From: Capillimicrobium sp035565675
Lineage (GTDB): Bacteria; Actinomycetota; Thermoleophilia; Solirubrobacterales; Solirubrobacteraceae
Direction: 5' to 3'
DNA length: 64,000 nucleotides
Assembly: GCA_035565675.1 (NCBI GenBank)
Contig: DATMSA010000019.1
Span: forward strand, 10,772 to 74,771
The position numbers and the translations under genes are program-made. How positions within the stretch are numbered: position 1 is the stretch's first letter; every line of letters starts with the position of its first letter. Shown piece by piece: positions 8,975 through 17,993 of the stretch. The notes beneath the pieces were generated by a model. It saw nothing but the letters and a program-made list of their open reading frames with translations, ran no database searches and was not told the DNA's origin.

Positions 8975-9601
8975 TCAAGCTGACCTTGAGGGTTGGCGCA
9001 GCTGCCGGACGGCGGAGACGCCATAGAGCACGGTTGCCCAGATCGACAGCGCCAAACCCACGTACAGCAGCCACTTCGCGACGTCCTCCACCCCGCACAG
9101 CGCCAGGAACACGGCGCCCATCAGCGGCCACACCGACCAGCGCCCCGGCCAGTTGATGCGGATCTCCACGCCGCGCCGCACGAGCGGCGGCCCGGCCAGC
9201 AGCATGAGCGCCTCGCGCCCGGCGAGCACGTACAGCCCCCAGCGCGGCAGCAGCTCGAAGTGCCAGCACACGACCACGCCGGCGAGGATGATGAGCCGGT
9301 CGACGACGGGGTCCAGCAACGCGCCCAGCCGGCTGTACTGGCCGGTCACGCGCGCGGCGATGCCGTCGGCGTAGTCGCCGAGCGTGATCGCCAGGAACAG
9401 GATCGCGGGCAGCGCGTCGGTGCCCGCGTCGGACGTGAACGCGAGGATCAGGAAGACGGGGATCAGCGCGGCGCGGACGTAGACGATCGCGTTGGGGATC
9501 GTCCACGGGCGCAGCGGCTGTCCCGGCAGCGTCTGCGGCGGCGGCGGGCCGGAGCGGTCGAGGCCGCTCAGGCGGCGAAAGGTCAGGGGAGGCTTGCCCA
9601 C
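8975..9601 (-). CDS. pgsA: CDP-alcohol phosphatidyltransferase (PgsA-like)
   Basis: A 208-residue integral membrane enzyme. The CDP-alcohol signature D-x2-D-G-x2-A-R-x8-G-x3-D-x3-D is complete, from DYADGIAAR to LLDPVVDR. It transfers a phosphatidyl group from CDP-diacylglycerol to an alcohol; glycerol-3-phosphate is likely, but inositol or another acceptor is not excluded. About five to six hydrophobic segments are visible. GTG 9601 overlaps the proS end by 19 bases; about 35 polar residues precede the first membrane helix. Nearness to the FHA/FtsR pair mirrors pgsA2-garA in mycobacteria. Confidence 0.88.
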   Translation of the reverse strand: MGKPPLTFRRLSGLDRSGPPPPQTLPGQPLRPWTIPNAIVYVRAALIPVFLILAFTSDAGTDALPAILFLAITLGDYADGIAARVTGQYSRLGALLDPVVDRLIILAGVVVCWHFELLPRWGLYVLAGREALMLLAGPPLVRRGVEIRINWPGRWSVWPLMGAVFLALCGVEDVAKWLLYVGLALSIWATVLYGVSAVRQLRQPSRSA

Positions 9602-11247
9602 AGCTCCGCCACCGCGGGGCCGCCCCCGCGCAGCGGCACGCCGCCCTCGTGGTCGACGCGCCCGCGGCGGATCTGCGCCTCGGCCCGCCCGGACTCCAGC
9701 GCCCGCTTGCCGACCGTGAGCCGCAGCGGGCAGCCCAGCAGCTCGGCGTCGGCGAACTTCTCGCCGGGACGCAGCGGGCGGTCGTCGAGCAGGACCGACA
9801 GCCCCTCGGCCTCGACCTCGGCGGCCAGGGCCTCGGCCGCCTCCAGCTCGGCCTCCTTGCCCAGCGCGACGACGTGCACGTCCCACGGCGCCAGCGCGCG
9901 CGGCCACGAGATCCCGTGCTCGTCGGCGTACTGCTCGATCGCCGCGGCGGCGATGCGCGCCGGGCCGATGCCGTAGCAGCCCATCCAGATGTGCTGCTCG
10001 GTGCCGTTCTCGTCGAGGTACGTCGCGTTCAGCGGCACCGAGTAGCGCGTGCCGAGCTTGAAGATGTTGCCGACCTCGATCGCCGGCTCGATGCGGATCG
10101 GGTGGCCGTTGACCGTGTCGCCCTCGACGACCGTGCGGACGTCGAGGCGGTCGCCGGCGGGCACGTCGATGACGACGTGGTGGTCGGGCTTGTTGGCGCC
10201 GACGACGTAGCGGCCGGGCGCGACCGCGGCGTCGAGGATCAGCTCGACGCGGTCGTTGGGTCCCATGTAGCCGCCGACGAGGCCGTGCTCGGCCAGCTCG
10301 TCGTCGTGGGCGGGCCGGAACGGCTCGCGCAGCGCGTTCTGCAGCTTGATGTCGTTGACGCGGTGGTCGCCGCGCACCATCACGAGGATCAGGCCGCGCT
10401 GCTCGGTGACCACCGGGAACGCCTTCAGCAGCGCGCCCGGGTGGACGTCGAGCGCCTCGGCGAGCGCCTCGATCGTGCTGGCGCCCGGCGTGTGCAGCTC
10501 GCCGGCGATGTGGTCGGGCAGCGGCGGGACCGGCTGCGGCTCGGCGGTCGCCACCTCGACGTTGGCGGCGTACCCGGGCGCGAGCGCGATGTCGTTCTCG
10601 CCCGCCGGCGACGGCGCCATGTACTCGTGCGCGCCGACGCCGCCCATCATCCCTACGTCGGACTCGACCGCGTACCACTCCAGGCCGCAGCGGTCGAAGA
10701 TGCGGTCGTAGGCGCGGGCGTGCGCCTCGTAGCTGACCTCCATCCCGGCCTGGTCGCGGTCGAACGAGTACGAGTCCTTCATGATGAACTCGCGCGTGCG
10801 CAGGACGCCGGCGCGCGGCCGCGGCTCGTCGCGCTCCTTGACCTGGATGTGGTACAGCGAGAACGGCAGGTCGCGGTAGCTGCGCACCACCTGGGCGGCG
10901 TGCGTGGTCACCGTCTCCTCGTTGGTCATCGACAGCACGAGGTCGGCGCCCTTGCGGTCCTGGAGCTTGAACAGCTCCTCGCTGCCGTAGCGGCCGGTGC
11001 GCTTCCACAGCTCGGCCGGGACGAGCACCGGCATCATGACCTCCTGGGCCCCGATGCGGTCCATCTCCTCGCGGACGATCTGCGCCGCCTTCTGATGCAC
11101 CCGCCAGCCGGCGGGCAGCCACGACCAGATGCCGCTGCCGATCTGGCGGATCAGGCCGGCGCGGACCATCAGCTTGTGGGACACCGCCTCGGCGTCGGCG
11201 GGCGGCTGGCGCTCGGTGGGAAGGAAGAGCTGCGACTGTCGGTGCAT
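9583..11247 (-). CDS. proS: Prolyl-tRNA synthetase, bacterial type with editing domain
   Basis: A 554-residue class II aminoacyl-tRNA synthetase. Residues 1-210 hold motif 1 and motif 2 (SMTNEE at 106-111, RTREFIMKDSYSF at about 150-162). Residues about 220-400 form the inserted YbaK-type editing domain (DHRVNDIKLQNALRE, VGANKPDHHVVIDV). Motif 3 follows (MGCYGIGPARIAAA), then an anticodon-binding domain to the C-terminus. Length and order match E. coli-type ProS. TAGGCT lies 10 bases before ATG 11247 and no Shine-Dalgarno is visible. Confidence 0.97.
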   Translation of the reverse strand: MHRQSQLFLPTERQPPADAEAVSHKLMVRAGLIRQIGSGIWSWLPAGWRVHQKAAQIVREEMDRIGAQEVMMPVLVPAELWKRTGRYGSEELFKLQDRKGADLVLSMTNEETVTTHAAQVVRSYRDLPFSLYHIQVKERDEPRPRAGVLRTREFIMKDSYSFDRDQAGMEVSYEAHARAYDRIFDRCGLEWYAVESDVGMMGGVGAHEYMAPSPAGENDIALAPGYAANVEVATAEPQPVPPLPDHIAGELHTPGASTIEALAEALDVHPGALLKAFPVVTEQRGLILVMVRGDHRVNDIKLQNALREPFRPAHDDELAEHGLVGGYMGPNDRVELILDAAVAPGRYVVGANKPDHHVVIDVPAGDRLDVRTVVEGDTVNGHPIRIEPAIEVGNIFKLGTRYSVPLNATYLDENGTEQHIWMGCYGIGPARIAAAAIEQYADEHGISWPRALAPWDVHVVALGKEAELEAAEALAAEVEAEGLSVLLDDRPLRPGEKFADAELLGCPLRLTVGKRALESGRAEAQIRRGRVDHEGGVPLRGGGPAVAELWASLP

Positions 11248-11257
11248 CGAGCCCGAC

Positions 11258-11263
11258 AGCCTA
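11258..11263 (-). promoter_or_regulatory. -10-like TAGGCT for proS
   Basis: TAGGCT on the minus strand, exactly 10 bases before ATG 11247, giving proS its own promoter 40 bases after ispG ends. Confidence 0.45.
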
Positions 11264-11286
11264 CGGCGTCGGGTCGCGGCGGGCGA

Positions 11287-12555
11287 TCAGGCGCGGGTGA
11301 AGCGGCGGCCGGCGACCGGCGAGATCGCCTCGTCGATCGGGGTCGGCGCGTCGGCCGCCTCGGCGGCGTCGGCCTCCTCGCGCGCCTTCTCGGCCTCGAG
11401 CGCGGCGAGGCGCTCCGGCGTCATCGCCGTGGCGTCCTCCTCCTCGGCCAGCCAGGCGGCGGCCTCGGCGGCGGCGCGCTCGTCGCGGACGACCTGCTTG
11501 CCCGCGGCGTAGTAGCGGTCGATCTCGGCGAACAGCTCGTCGACCAGGCGCTCGGTCGGCACCTTCTTCAGCGGCTCGCCCTTCGAGTAGATCATCCCCA
11601 TGTCCTTGGCGCCGGTGATGCCGAAGTCGGCGTGGCGGGCCTCGCCGATCCCGTTGACCGCGCAGCCGAGGATCGAGACCTCGATCGGGTCCTCGTAGAC
11701 CTCCAGGCGCCGCTCGACCTCGGCGACGACGGAGTCCATGTCGAACTGCAGGCGCCCGCACGTCGGGCAGGCGATGAGCACCGGGCCCTTCTCGCGCAGC
11801 TTCAGCGCCTTGAGGATCTCCCAGCCGACCTTGACCTCCTCCTCGGCGTGGAAGGTCGACAGCGAGATGCGGATCGTGTCGCCGATCCCGTCGGCCAGCA
11901 GCGTGCCGAGGCCGACCGCGCTCTTCAGCGAGCCCGACCACTTCGTGCCCGCCTCGGTGACGCCGAGGTGCAGCGGGTACGGGATGCGCTCCGACAGCAG
12001 CCGGTTGGAGGCGATCGTGTTCGGCACCGACGTCGACTTCATCGACACCTTGAAGTCCGTGAAGTCCAGGCGCTCCATCAGCTCGACGGTCTCGACCGCG
12101 GCCGTGACGAGCGCCTCGACCGGGTTCGTGTACTCGAGCTCGCGCAGGTGCTTGGGCAGCGACCCGGAGTTGACGCCGACGCGGATCGGCGTGCCCTTCT
12201 CCTTGGCCTTGGCGATGACCTCGGCGACCTTGTCGGGCCCGCCGATGTTGCCCGGGTTGATCCGCACGCAGTGGGCGCCGGCGTCGAGCGCCTTGATCGC
12301 CAGCGTGTGGTTGAAGTGGATGTCGGCGATCACCGGGATCGGCGACTCGCGGACGATGGTCTTGAGCGCCTCGACGTCCTGCTCGCGCGGCACCGCGCAG
12401 CGGACGATGTCGGCCCCCGCCTCGGCGACGCGGTGGATCTGGGCCATCGTCGCCTGCAGGTTGGCGGTCTCGGTCTTCGTCATCGTCTGGACCGCGACGG
12501 GCGCGCCGCCGCCCACGGGCACGGACCCGACGTGGATCTGTCGCTCGGAAGCCAT
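11287..12555 (-). CDS. ispG: 4-hydroxy-3-methylbut-2-en-1-yl diphosphate synthase
   Basis: A 422-residue iron-sulfur enzyme of the MEP isoprenoid pathway that converts methylerythritol cyclodiphosphate to HMBPP. The barrel domain starts with VPVGGGAPVAVQTMTKT and contains DIVRCAVP, IPVIADIHFN and CVRINPGNIG. The C-terminal cluster domain has the three expected Cys ligands in CPTCGR and GCAVNGIGE. The usual NGPGE is NGIGE here. About 45 extra Ala/Glu-rich residues follow the normal end. TAGACT lies 10 bases before ATG 12555. It is separated from dxr-rseP by four unrelated genes. Confidence 0.96.
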   Translation of the reverse strand: MASERQIHVGSVPVGGGAPVAVQTMTKTETANLQATMAQIHRVAEAGADIVRCAVPREQDVEALKTIVRESPIPVIADIHFNHTLAIKALDAGAHCVRINPGNIGGPDKVAEVIAKAKEKGTPIRVGVNSGSLPKHLRELEYTNPVEALVTAAVETVELMERLDFTDFKVSMKSTSVPNTIASNRLLSERIPYPLHLGVTEAGTKWSGSLKSAVGLGTLLADGIGDTIRISLSTFHAEEEVKVGWEILKALKLREKGPVLIACPTCGRLQFDMDSVVAEVERRLEVYEDPIEVSILGCAVNGIGEARHADFGITGAKDMGMIYSKGEPLKKVPTERLVDELFAEIDRYYAAGKQVVRDERAAAEAAAWLAEEEDATAMTPERLAALEAEKAREEADAAEAADAPTPIDEAISPVAGRRFTRA

Positions 12556-12565
12556 CTGGCCCCTC

Positions 12566-12571
12566 AGTCTA
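12566..12571 (-). promoter_or_regulatory. -10-like TAGACT for ispG
   Basis: TAGACT on the minus strand, exactly 10 bases before ATG 12555; overlaps the space used by the rightward promoter at 12578. Confidence 0.45.
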
Positions 12572-12577
12572 TGAACA

Positions 12578-12583
12578 TAGGCT
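12578..12583 (+). promoter_or_regulatory. -10-like TAGGCT for methyltransferase
   Basis: TAGGCT, exactly 10 bases before GTG 12594. Only 38 bases separate this start from ispG, so the two promoters are nested back to back. Confidence 0.45.
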
Positions 12584-12593
12584 TGGGGCGCCC

Positions 12594-13199
12594 GTGAACG
12601 TCTACTCCACCGCCCGCGGCCCGCTGGCCCGCCTCGCCGAGCCCGTCGCGCAGCGCGCCCGCGCCGCCCGCCACCGGCGGTTCCTGGCGCTCACCGGCGC
12701 GACCGCCGAGACCCGCATCGTCGACGTCGGCTGCGGCGCGCTGGGCCTGCGCGGCCTGGCGCCCGACCTGGACGTCACCGGCGTGGACGTCGTCGACCGG
12801 CCCGGCTACCCGGGGCCGTTCGTGCGCGCGGACGCGACGCGGCGGCTGCCGTTCGCCGACGGCGAGTTCGACCTCGCCTACTCCTCCAGCGTCGTCGAGC
12901 ACCTCGCTCCCGCCGACCGGCCCGCGTACGCGGCCGAGCTGCGCCGGGTCGCGCGCGGCTGGTGGGTGCAGACGCCGGCGTTCTCGTTCCCGGTCGAGCC
13001 CCACGCGCTGCTGCCGTTCGCGCACTGGCTCCCGGTCGGCCTGCGCCGGCGCTACTGGCGCCTGGGCGCGGCGGGCTCGTGGGAGGAGATCGCGCTCCTG
13101 CGCCGGCGCGAGCTGGCGGCGCTGTTCCCCGGCTCGGCGATCGTCGCCGAGCGGCTGGGGCCGCTCACGAAGTCCTGGATCGCAGTGCGCGCTTCGTGA
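12594..13199 (+). CDS. Class I SAM-dependent methyltransferase
   Basis: A 201-residue Rossmann-fold methyltransferase. Motif I is RIVDVGCGALGLRGLA, followed by the acidic end of strand 2 (VTGVDVVDRPG) and motif IV-like FDLAYSSSVVEHL. It looks like a methyltransferase type 11 protein; the C-terminal part is Arg/Trp-rich (LRRRYWRLG). Relatives methylate small molecules or lipids; no substrate is suggested by its neighbours. Its 3' end overlaps the convergent metallopeptidase by 35 bases. Confidence 0.85.
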   Translation: MNVYSTARGPLARLAEPVAQRARAARHRRFLALTGATAETRIVDVGCGALGLRGLAPDLDVTGVDVVDRPGYPGPFVRADATRRLPFADGEFDLAYSSSVVEHLAPADRPAYAAELRRVARGWWVQTPAFSFPVEPHALLPFAHWLPVGLRRRYWRLGAAGSWEEIALLRRRELAALFPGSAIVAERLGPLTKSWIAVRAS

Positions 13200-13659
13200 C
13201 GCCGGTGGTGCAGGCGCGCAGCGGCGTCGTGTAGTAGGCCGACATGAGCCGGCCGGTGCGCTCGTCGTGGTCGTTGCCGGCGAGGTGGCCGTACTCGTGC
13301 ACGACGACCGTGCACAGCTTGGGCCAGTCGAACCGGGCGCGCGGGTTGAGCTGGATCGTGCAGTCGCCGTTGTTGGCCGGGTCGCCGTACGGGTCGCCGC
13401 TGCGCGTCGACCACGTGGAGATCGCGTTCACCTCGCGCGACTGGCGCTTCCAGGAGAGCTGGATCTCGCCGCCGCACGGGTCGACGCCCCAGTACGCGCG
13501 GGCGATGTCCTGGGCGGTGCGCAGCGCCGGCGAGTCGACCGCGAAGCGGCTCGTGTTCGGGCGCGTGTCCGAGCCCGCGACGGCGGCGCCGGCCAGGAGC
13601 CCGCCGACGACGGCGAGCAGGCCGAGCGCGACGGCGACGATGCGTGAGTGGCGTCCCAC
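13165..13659 (-). CDS. Small secreted metallopeptidase-like protein
   Basis: A 164-residue protein with a signal peptide (basic start, hydrophobic residues 8-28, Ala-Val-Ala-Gly) and a HEYGHLAGNDHD segment at 121-132. This fits HExxHxxGxxHD, a metzincin-type zinc site, and a Met at about 139 (RLMSAYY) could be the Met-turn. Cys62, Cys100, Cys116 and Cys150 may form disulfides. It would act outside the cytoplasm as a compact zinc peptidase. Exact family not recognised. GTG 13659 is the only ordinary start upstream of the signal peptide; TTG 13671 is possible. Confidence 0.75.
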   Translation of the reverse strand: MGRHSRIVAVALGLLAVVGGLLAGAAVAGSDTRPNTSRFAVDSPALRTAQDIARAYWGVDPCGGEIQLSWKRQSREVNAISTWSTRSGDPYGDPANNGDCTIQLNPRARFDWPKLCTVVVHEYGHLAGNDHDERTGRLMSAYYTTPLRACTTGVTKRALRSRTS

Positions 13660-13703
13660 GCCCCGTGTCAATCGGACGTTTTGAACACGAGTTGACCCCT
13701 CGG

Positions 13704-15002
13704 TCAGCGCGGTGACACGGCCAGCGCCCGCGACGCCGCGTGGAGGACGACACCGAGTGCCAGCAGCGCGGCCGCGAACGCGAACGTGCGGGCCTCCTGC
13801 TGGGTCAGCAGGCCCGCGCAGACAAGCGCGCCGATCACCGGCAGCGCCGTCGGAGCGCGGAAGTGGTCGTGGTCGACGGGCTCGCGGCGCAGCACGAGCA
13901 CGGCCACGTTGACGAGGATGAAGACGCCGAGCAGCAGCGTCACGGTCGTGTCGGCCAGGGTCGCCAGGTCGCCGATGACGATCAGCGCCGCGCACAGGCC
14001 GGCGGTGAAGGCGATCGCGACGAGCGGCGTGCGGCGCTCGGGCAGCACGCGGCCGAACACCTTCGGGACGATCCCCTCCCGCGCCATCCCGTACGTCAGG
14101 CGCGAGGCCATGATGAGGTTGATCAGCGCGCCGTTGGCGATCGCGAACAACGCCACGGCGGCGAAGGTCTTGGGCGGGATCGCCAGCGGCCCCACCTCGG
14201 CGACCTCCAGCAGCGGCCCGCTGGACTCGGCCAGGCGGCTCGTCGGCACCACCATCGAGGCGAGCACGGTGACCGCCAGGTAGATGATGCCGGCGATCGC
14301 CAGCGCGCCGAACAGCGCACGCGGATACGAGCGCGGGTCGCGCGTCTCCTCGGCCACGTTGACGGAGTCCTCGAAGCCGATGAGCGCGTAGAACGCCAGC
14401 GCCGCGCCGGCGAGGATCGCCAGCGGCACCGACTCGCCCTCGCGGAACTCGAACGCCCGGCCCGGGTCGCCGTCCCCGCCGGCCAGCGCGCCCACCGCGA
14501 TGACGCAGATCGCCAGCAGGCCCGCGACCTCGATCGTCGTGAGCGCCACGTTGACCTTCACGGACTCCGAGATCCCGCGCACGTTGATCGCGGTCACGAG
14601 CGCCAGGAACGCGAGCGCGGCGACGGTGGCCGGCACGTCGACGAACTCGCGCAGGTAGTCGCCGCTGAACGCGGTCGCCAGCGTCGCCGCCGACGCGACG
14701 CCCGACGCCATCACCGCGAACGCGACCAGGAACGTCAGGAACGGCCGCTTGAAGGCGCGGTTGACGTACAGGGCCGCGCCGGCCGCCTGCGGGTACTTCG
14801 TGACCAGCTCGGCGTAGGCGAACGCGGTGAACACGGCCAGCGCGAGCGCGACCGCGAACGCCGTCCAGATCGCCCCGCCGGTCTCGGCGCCGACCTCGCC
14901 GACGAGCGCGTAGATGCCCGCGCCGAGGACGTCCCCGACGACGAACACGAGGAGCATGTTGCGCGAGATCGCCCGGCGCAGCGGGGTGTCACGCCTCGGC
15001 AT
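13704..15002 (-). CDS. APC-superfamily amino acid permease
   Basis: A 432-residue membrane protein with about 12 hydrophobic segments. The first helix carries VVGDVLGAGIYALVGEVG, the Gly-rich unwound TM1 motif of APC transporters; IGFEDSVNVAEETRDP is the conserved TM6-loop segment. It most resembles the amino acid/polyamine permeases that move substrate with H+ or Na+. Substrate unknown. It lies 28 bases downstream of the acyl-CoA ligase on the same strand and is probably cotranscribed. Confidence 0.9.
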   Translation of the reverse strand: MPRRDTPLRRAISRNMLLVFVVGDVLGAGIYALVGEVGAETGGAIWTAFAVALALAVFTAFAYAELVTKYPQAAGAALYVNRAFKRPFLTFLVAFAVMASGVASAATLATAFSGDYLREFVDVPATVAALAFLALVTAINVRGISESVKVNVALTTIEVAGLLAICVIAVGALAGGDGDPGRAFEFREGESVPLAILAGAALAFYALIGFEDSVNVAEETRDPRSYPRALFGALAIAGIIYLAVTVLASMVVPTSRLAESSGPLLEVAEVGPLAIPPKTFAAVALFAIANGALINLIMASRLTYGMAREGIVPKVFGRVLPERRTPLVAIAFTAGLCAALIVIGDLATLADTTVTLLLGVFILVNVAVLVLRREPVDHDHFRAPTALPVIGALVCAGLLTQQEARTFAFAAALLALGVVLHAASRALAVSPR

Positions 15003-15030
15003 TGCGGGCGGTTACCCGCCCGGACGGGGG

Positions 15031-16839
15031 TCAGTCCGCGTACATCGCGTCGATCTCGTCGGCGTAGCGCTCGAGGATCGGGCGGCGGCGCAGCTTCATC
15101 GTCGGCGTCAGCTCCGGGCCGCCGGGCAGCCAGTCGCCGCGCACCACGTGGAAGCGCTTGATCTGCTCGATGCGCGACAGCTTCGCGTTGGCCTTCTCGA
15201 CGGCCTGCGCGACGGCGTCCACGACGTCGTGCTGCTCGGCCAGCTCCGCCAGGTCGCCGGCCTCGATCCCGCGCTGCGCGGCCCACGCCGGCGCGAAGTC
15301 GGCGTCGAGGACGATCAGCGCCGTGTTGAACGGCCGCCGGTCGCCGATGACGGCGGCCTGCCCGATCAGCGGCGACGACGCCTTCAGCGTCGCCTCGATG
15401 TTGGCCGGCGACATGTTCTTGCCGGCCGCGTTGATGATGATCTCCTTCTTGCGGTCGACGATCCGCACGTAGCCGTCCTCGTCGATCTGCGCGATGTCGC
15501 CGGTGTGCAGCCAGCCGTCCGCGTCGATCGCGTCGCTGGTCTGGTCGGGCCGGTTGCGGTAGCCGAGCATCACGACCGGGCTGCGGACGAGCAGCTCCCC
15601 GTCCTCGGCGAGCTTCACCTCCACCCCGGGCTCGGGCGGGCCGACCGTGCCGATCTTGATCCGCCCGGGCGGGTTCACGCAGCCGGCGCCGGTCGTCTCC
15701 GACATCCCCCACAGCTCGGCGACCGGGATCCCGATCGCGTGGAAGAACTCCAGCACCTCGACGGGGGTCGGCGCGGCGCCGACGTTCACGGCCTCGGCCC
15801 GGTCGAAGCCGAGCTGGGCGCGCAGCGGCGCGAAGATCGCCGCGTCGGCGCGCGCCCACGCCTCCTCCAGCTCGGGCGGGACCGGCTCGCCCGCCTGCTG
15901 CAGGCGCACGCGTCGGAGCGAGGCCTCCAGCGCGCCCTGGACGGCGGCGCGCTCGTCGTCGGGCTTGGCCGCGATCATCGCCCCCAGCCCGGCCTTCAGC
16001 TTCTCCCAGATCCGCGGCACCGCGAAGAACCACGACGGGCGCACCTCGGGCAGGTAGGCGACGATCTGGCGCGGGTCGTGGCAGCAGGTGACCTGCAGCC
16101 CGAACGCGATCGGCAGGTAGTGGTGGGCGACCCGCTCGGCCACGTGCGCGGCCGGCAGCCACGAGATGACGCGGCCGTCGCTGGGCATCGGGATCAGCTC
16201 GGTCACCGTCGCGACCGCGCTCATCACGTTGCGGTGGCAGAGCTGGACGCCCTTCGGCGGCCCGGTCGTGCCGGACGTGTAGATCAGCGTGACGACGTCC
16301 TCGGGCTCGATCAGCGCGACCGAGGCGTCCGGGTCGAACTCGGGGTCGGCGTGGGCCAGGACGTCGGCCAGCGGCGTGCAGCCCTCGGGCGGCGCGTCGC
16401 CGTCGACGACGACGACGTGCTCCAGGCCGGGCAGGTCGGCGCGGGCGGCGAGCGCGTTGGGCAGCAGGGCCGACTCGGCGACGAGCACCCGCGCCGCGGC
16501 GTCGTCGACGACGAAGCGGATCTGCTCGGGCGCCGAGGTCGTGTAGATCGAGAACGGCGTGGCGCCGAGCGTCATCGCGGCGAGGTCGGCCACGTGGAAC
16601 TCGGGGCGGTTGGTCAGCAGCAGCGCGACGGTGTCGCCGCGGCGCACGCCCAGGCGCGCCAGCCCCGCGGCGAGCGCGTCGACGCGCTCGCGCAGCTCCC
16701 GCCACGTCCACTCGCTGGCGCCGCCCTGGGTGCGCAGCGCGACGGCGTCCGGGCGCTCGTCGGCCGTGATCCGAAACGCCTCCGCGACGGTCGCGGCGTC
16801 CAGCGCGCGCGGCCGCGGGAACGCGGTCGTCTGCTCCAT
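15031..16839 (-). CDS. AMP-forming long-chain acyl-CoA ligase (FadD-type)
   Basis: A 602-residue adenylate-forming enzyme. The AMP/P-loop motif is TLIYTSGTTGPPKG; then WLPAAHVAER, the ELWGMSETTGAG segment, GWLHTGD and the DRKKEIIINAAGKNMSP hinge. The C-terminal TPTMKLRRR contains the catalytic Lys of the second half reaction. The overall pattern (long insert, PANIE) is that of long-chain fatty acid CoA ligases of the FAA/FadD15 type. It could supply acyl-CoA for the WS/DGAT enzyme, but this is only inference. GGAGGAG lies before ATG 16839. Confidence 0.93.
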   Translation of the reverse strand: MEQTTAFPRPRALDAATVAEAFRITADERPDAVALRTQGGASEWTWRELRERVDALAAGLARLGVRRGDTVALLLTNRPEFHVADLAAMTLGATPFSIYTTSAPEQIRFVVDDAAARVLVAESALLPNALAARADLPGLEHVVVVDGDAPPEGCTPLADVLAHADPEFDPDASVALIEPEDVVTLIYTSGTTGPPKGVQLCHRNVMSAVATVTELIPMPSDGRVISWLPAAHVAERVAHHYLPIAFGLQVTCCHDPRQIVAYLPEVRPSWFFAVPRIWEKLKAGLGAMIAAKPDDERAAVQGALEASLRRVRLQQAGEPVPPELEEAWARADAAIFAPLRAQLGFDRAEAVNVGAAPTPVEVLEFFHAIGIPVAELWGMSETTGAGCVNPPGRIKIGTVGPPEPGVEVKLAEDGELLVRSPVVMLGYRNRPDQTSDAIDADGWLHTGDIAQIDEDGYVRIVDRKKEIIINAAGKNMSPANIEATLKASSPLIGQAAVIGDRRPFNTALIVLDADFAPAWAAQRGIEAGDLAELAEQHDVVDAVAQAVEKANAKLSRIEQIKRFHVVRGDWLPGGPELTPTMKLRRRPILERYADEIDAMYAD

Positions 16840-16889
16840 TGCTCCTCCTCCCAGGCCCGACGGGCGGGCTGGCTCCTCTCGACGGGAGG

Positions 16890-17993
16890 CTAACGGATGT
16901 CGAAGCCCTCGCCCGTCAATCGGCCGATGTCGTTCGTCAGCCCGAGCACGAACAGCATCGCGACGAGCGCGAAGCCGACGAACCCGGCGCGCTCCATCAC
17001 CGAGAACGGGATCGGCCGGCCGCGGACCTTCTCCGCGATCGCCCAGAAGATGTGCCCGCCGTCGAGCGGCAGGAACGGGAACAGGTTGATGACCGCCAGC
17101 GACAGCGAGATCAGCGCGAGGATCTCGATCGCGCGGGTGGTGTCGAAGCTGAACGCCTGCCGCGTCGCCTCGTAGGAGCCGACGACCCCGGAGACCTCCT
17201 CGCGCGCCTGCGAGTCGTAGAAGAGCTTGCCGATCGTCTCGACCGTGAGGCGCGTGACGTTCCACATGCCCTCGACGCTCTGGACCGCGGCCTCCCCGGC
17301 GGGAAGCTTCACGTACGGCATGTCGTAGTCGTCCGGATAGCCGTAGGAGAAGCCGATCCGGTTGCGCTCGAGCTCGCCGTCGTAGAACGGGCGGATGCGC
17401 AGCGTCTGCTCGCGCCCGTCGCGCTCGACCACGACGGTGGCGGGCGTGGCGGCCACGCAGCCGTCGGTCTGCGGTCCGTCGCAGCGGTGGCGGCCGATCG
17501 CCACCGAGAAGCGCTGCGGGTCGGTGACGCCGTCGATCGAGACGATCCGGTCGTCGGGTCGGAGCTGTCCCTGGGCGGGCGTGTTCGCCTCGACGGCCTG
17601 GACCGCGCGCGCCTGCATCGGGTCGGGGTCGCCCTGGCCCTTGAAGACGAACAGGCCCCAGATCAGCAGGAACGCGATGAGGAAGTTGACCGCCGGGCCG
17701 GCGGCGATGACGACGATCCGCTTCCACACCGGCTGGCGGTAGTAGGCGCGGCGGGCGACCTCCGGCGGCAGCTCCTCCGCCGGGTTCATGCCGGTGATCT
17801 TCACGTAGCCGCCCAGCGGGATCGGGCCGATCCCGTAGGTCGTCTCGCCGCGCTGGAACTTGGCCAGCATCGGCCCGAAGAACAGCGAGAACTTCTCCAC
17901 GCGCATGCCGACGGCCTTGGCGGCGGCGAAGTGGCCGAACTCGTGGAGGATGATCAGCAGCGCGAAGCCGACGAACGCCAGGACCCACGACAT
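16890..17993 (-). CDS. rseP: Site-2 intramembrane metalloprotease (RseP/Rip1 family)
   Basis: A 367-residue M50 protease. The zinc site HEFGH is at 17-21 in the first transmembrane helix, and the third ligand is in the C-terminal NLFPFLPLDGGH helix. One PDZ-like domain (about 125-200) lies between. The family cleaves anti-sigma factors and other single-pass proteins inside the membrane. GIGPIPLGGYVKITGM is the conserved membrane-reentrant loop. ATG 17993 shares one base with the dxr stop (TGATG), so the two are coupled, as in many bacteria. Confidence 0.94.
   Translation of the reverse strand: MSWVLAFVGFALLIILHEFGHFAAAKAVGMRVEKFSLFFGPMLAKFQRGETTYGIGPIPLGGYVKITGMNPAEELPPEVARRAYYRQPVWKRIVVIAAGPAVNFLIAFLLIWGLFVFKGQGDPDPMQARAVQAVEANTPAQGQLRPDDRIVSIDGVTDPQRFSVAIGRHRCDGPQTDGCVAATPATVVVERDGREQTLRIRPFYDGELERNRIGFSYGYPDDYDMPYVKLPAGEAAVQSVEGMWNVTRLTVETIGKLFYDSQAREEVSGVVGSYEATRQAFSFDTTRAIEILALISLSLAVINLFPFLPLDGGHIFWAIAEKVRGRPIPFSVMERAGFVGFALVAMLFVLGLTNDIGRLTGEGFDIR

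Noticed and set aside
13683..13694. GAACACGAGTTG upstream of the metallopeptidase, like a LexA box
   Set aside because: One core base differs from GAAC-N4-GTTC, there is only one site, and no -10 hexamer is placed beside it.
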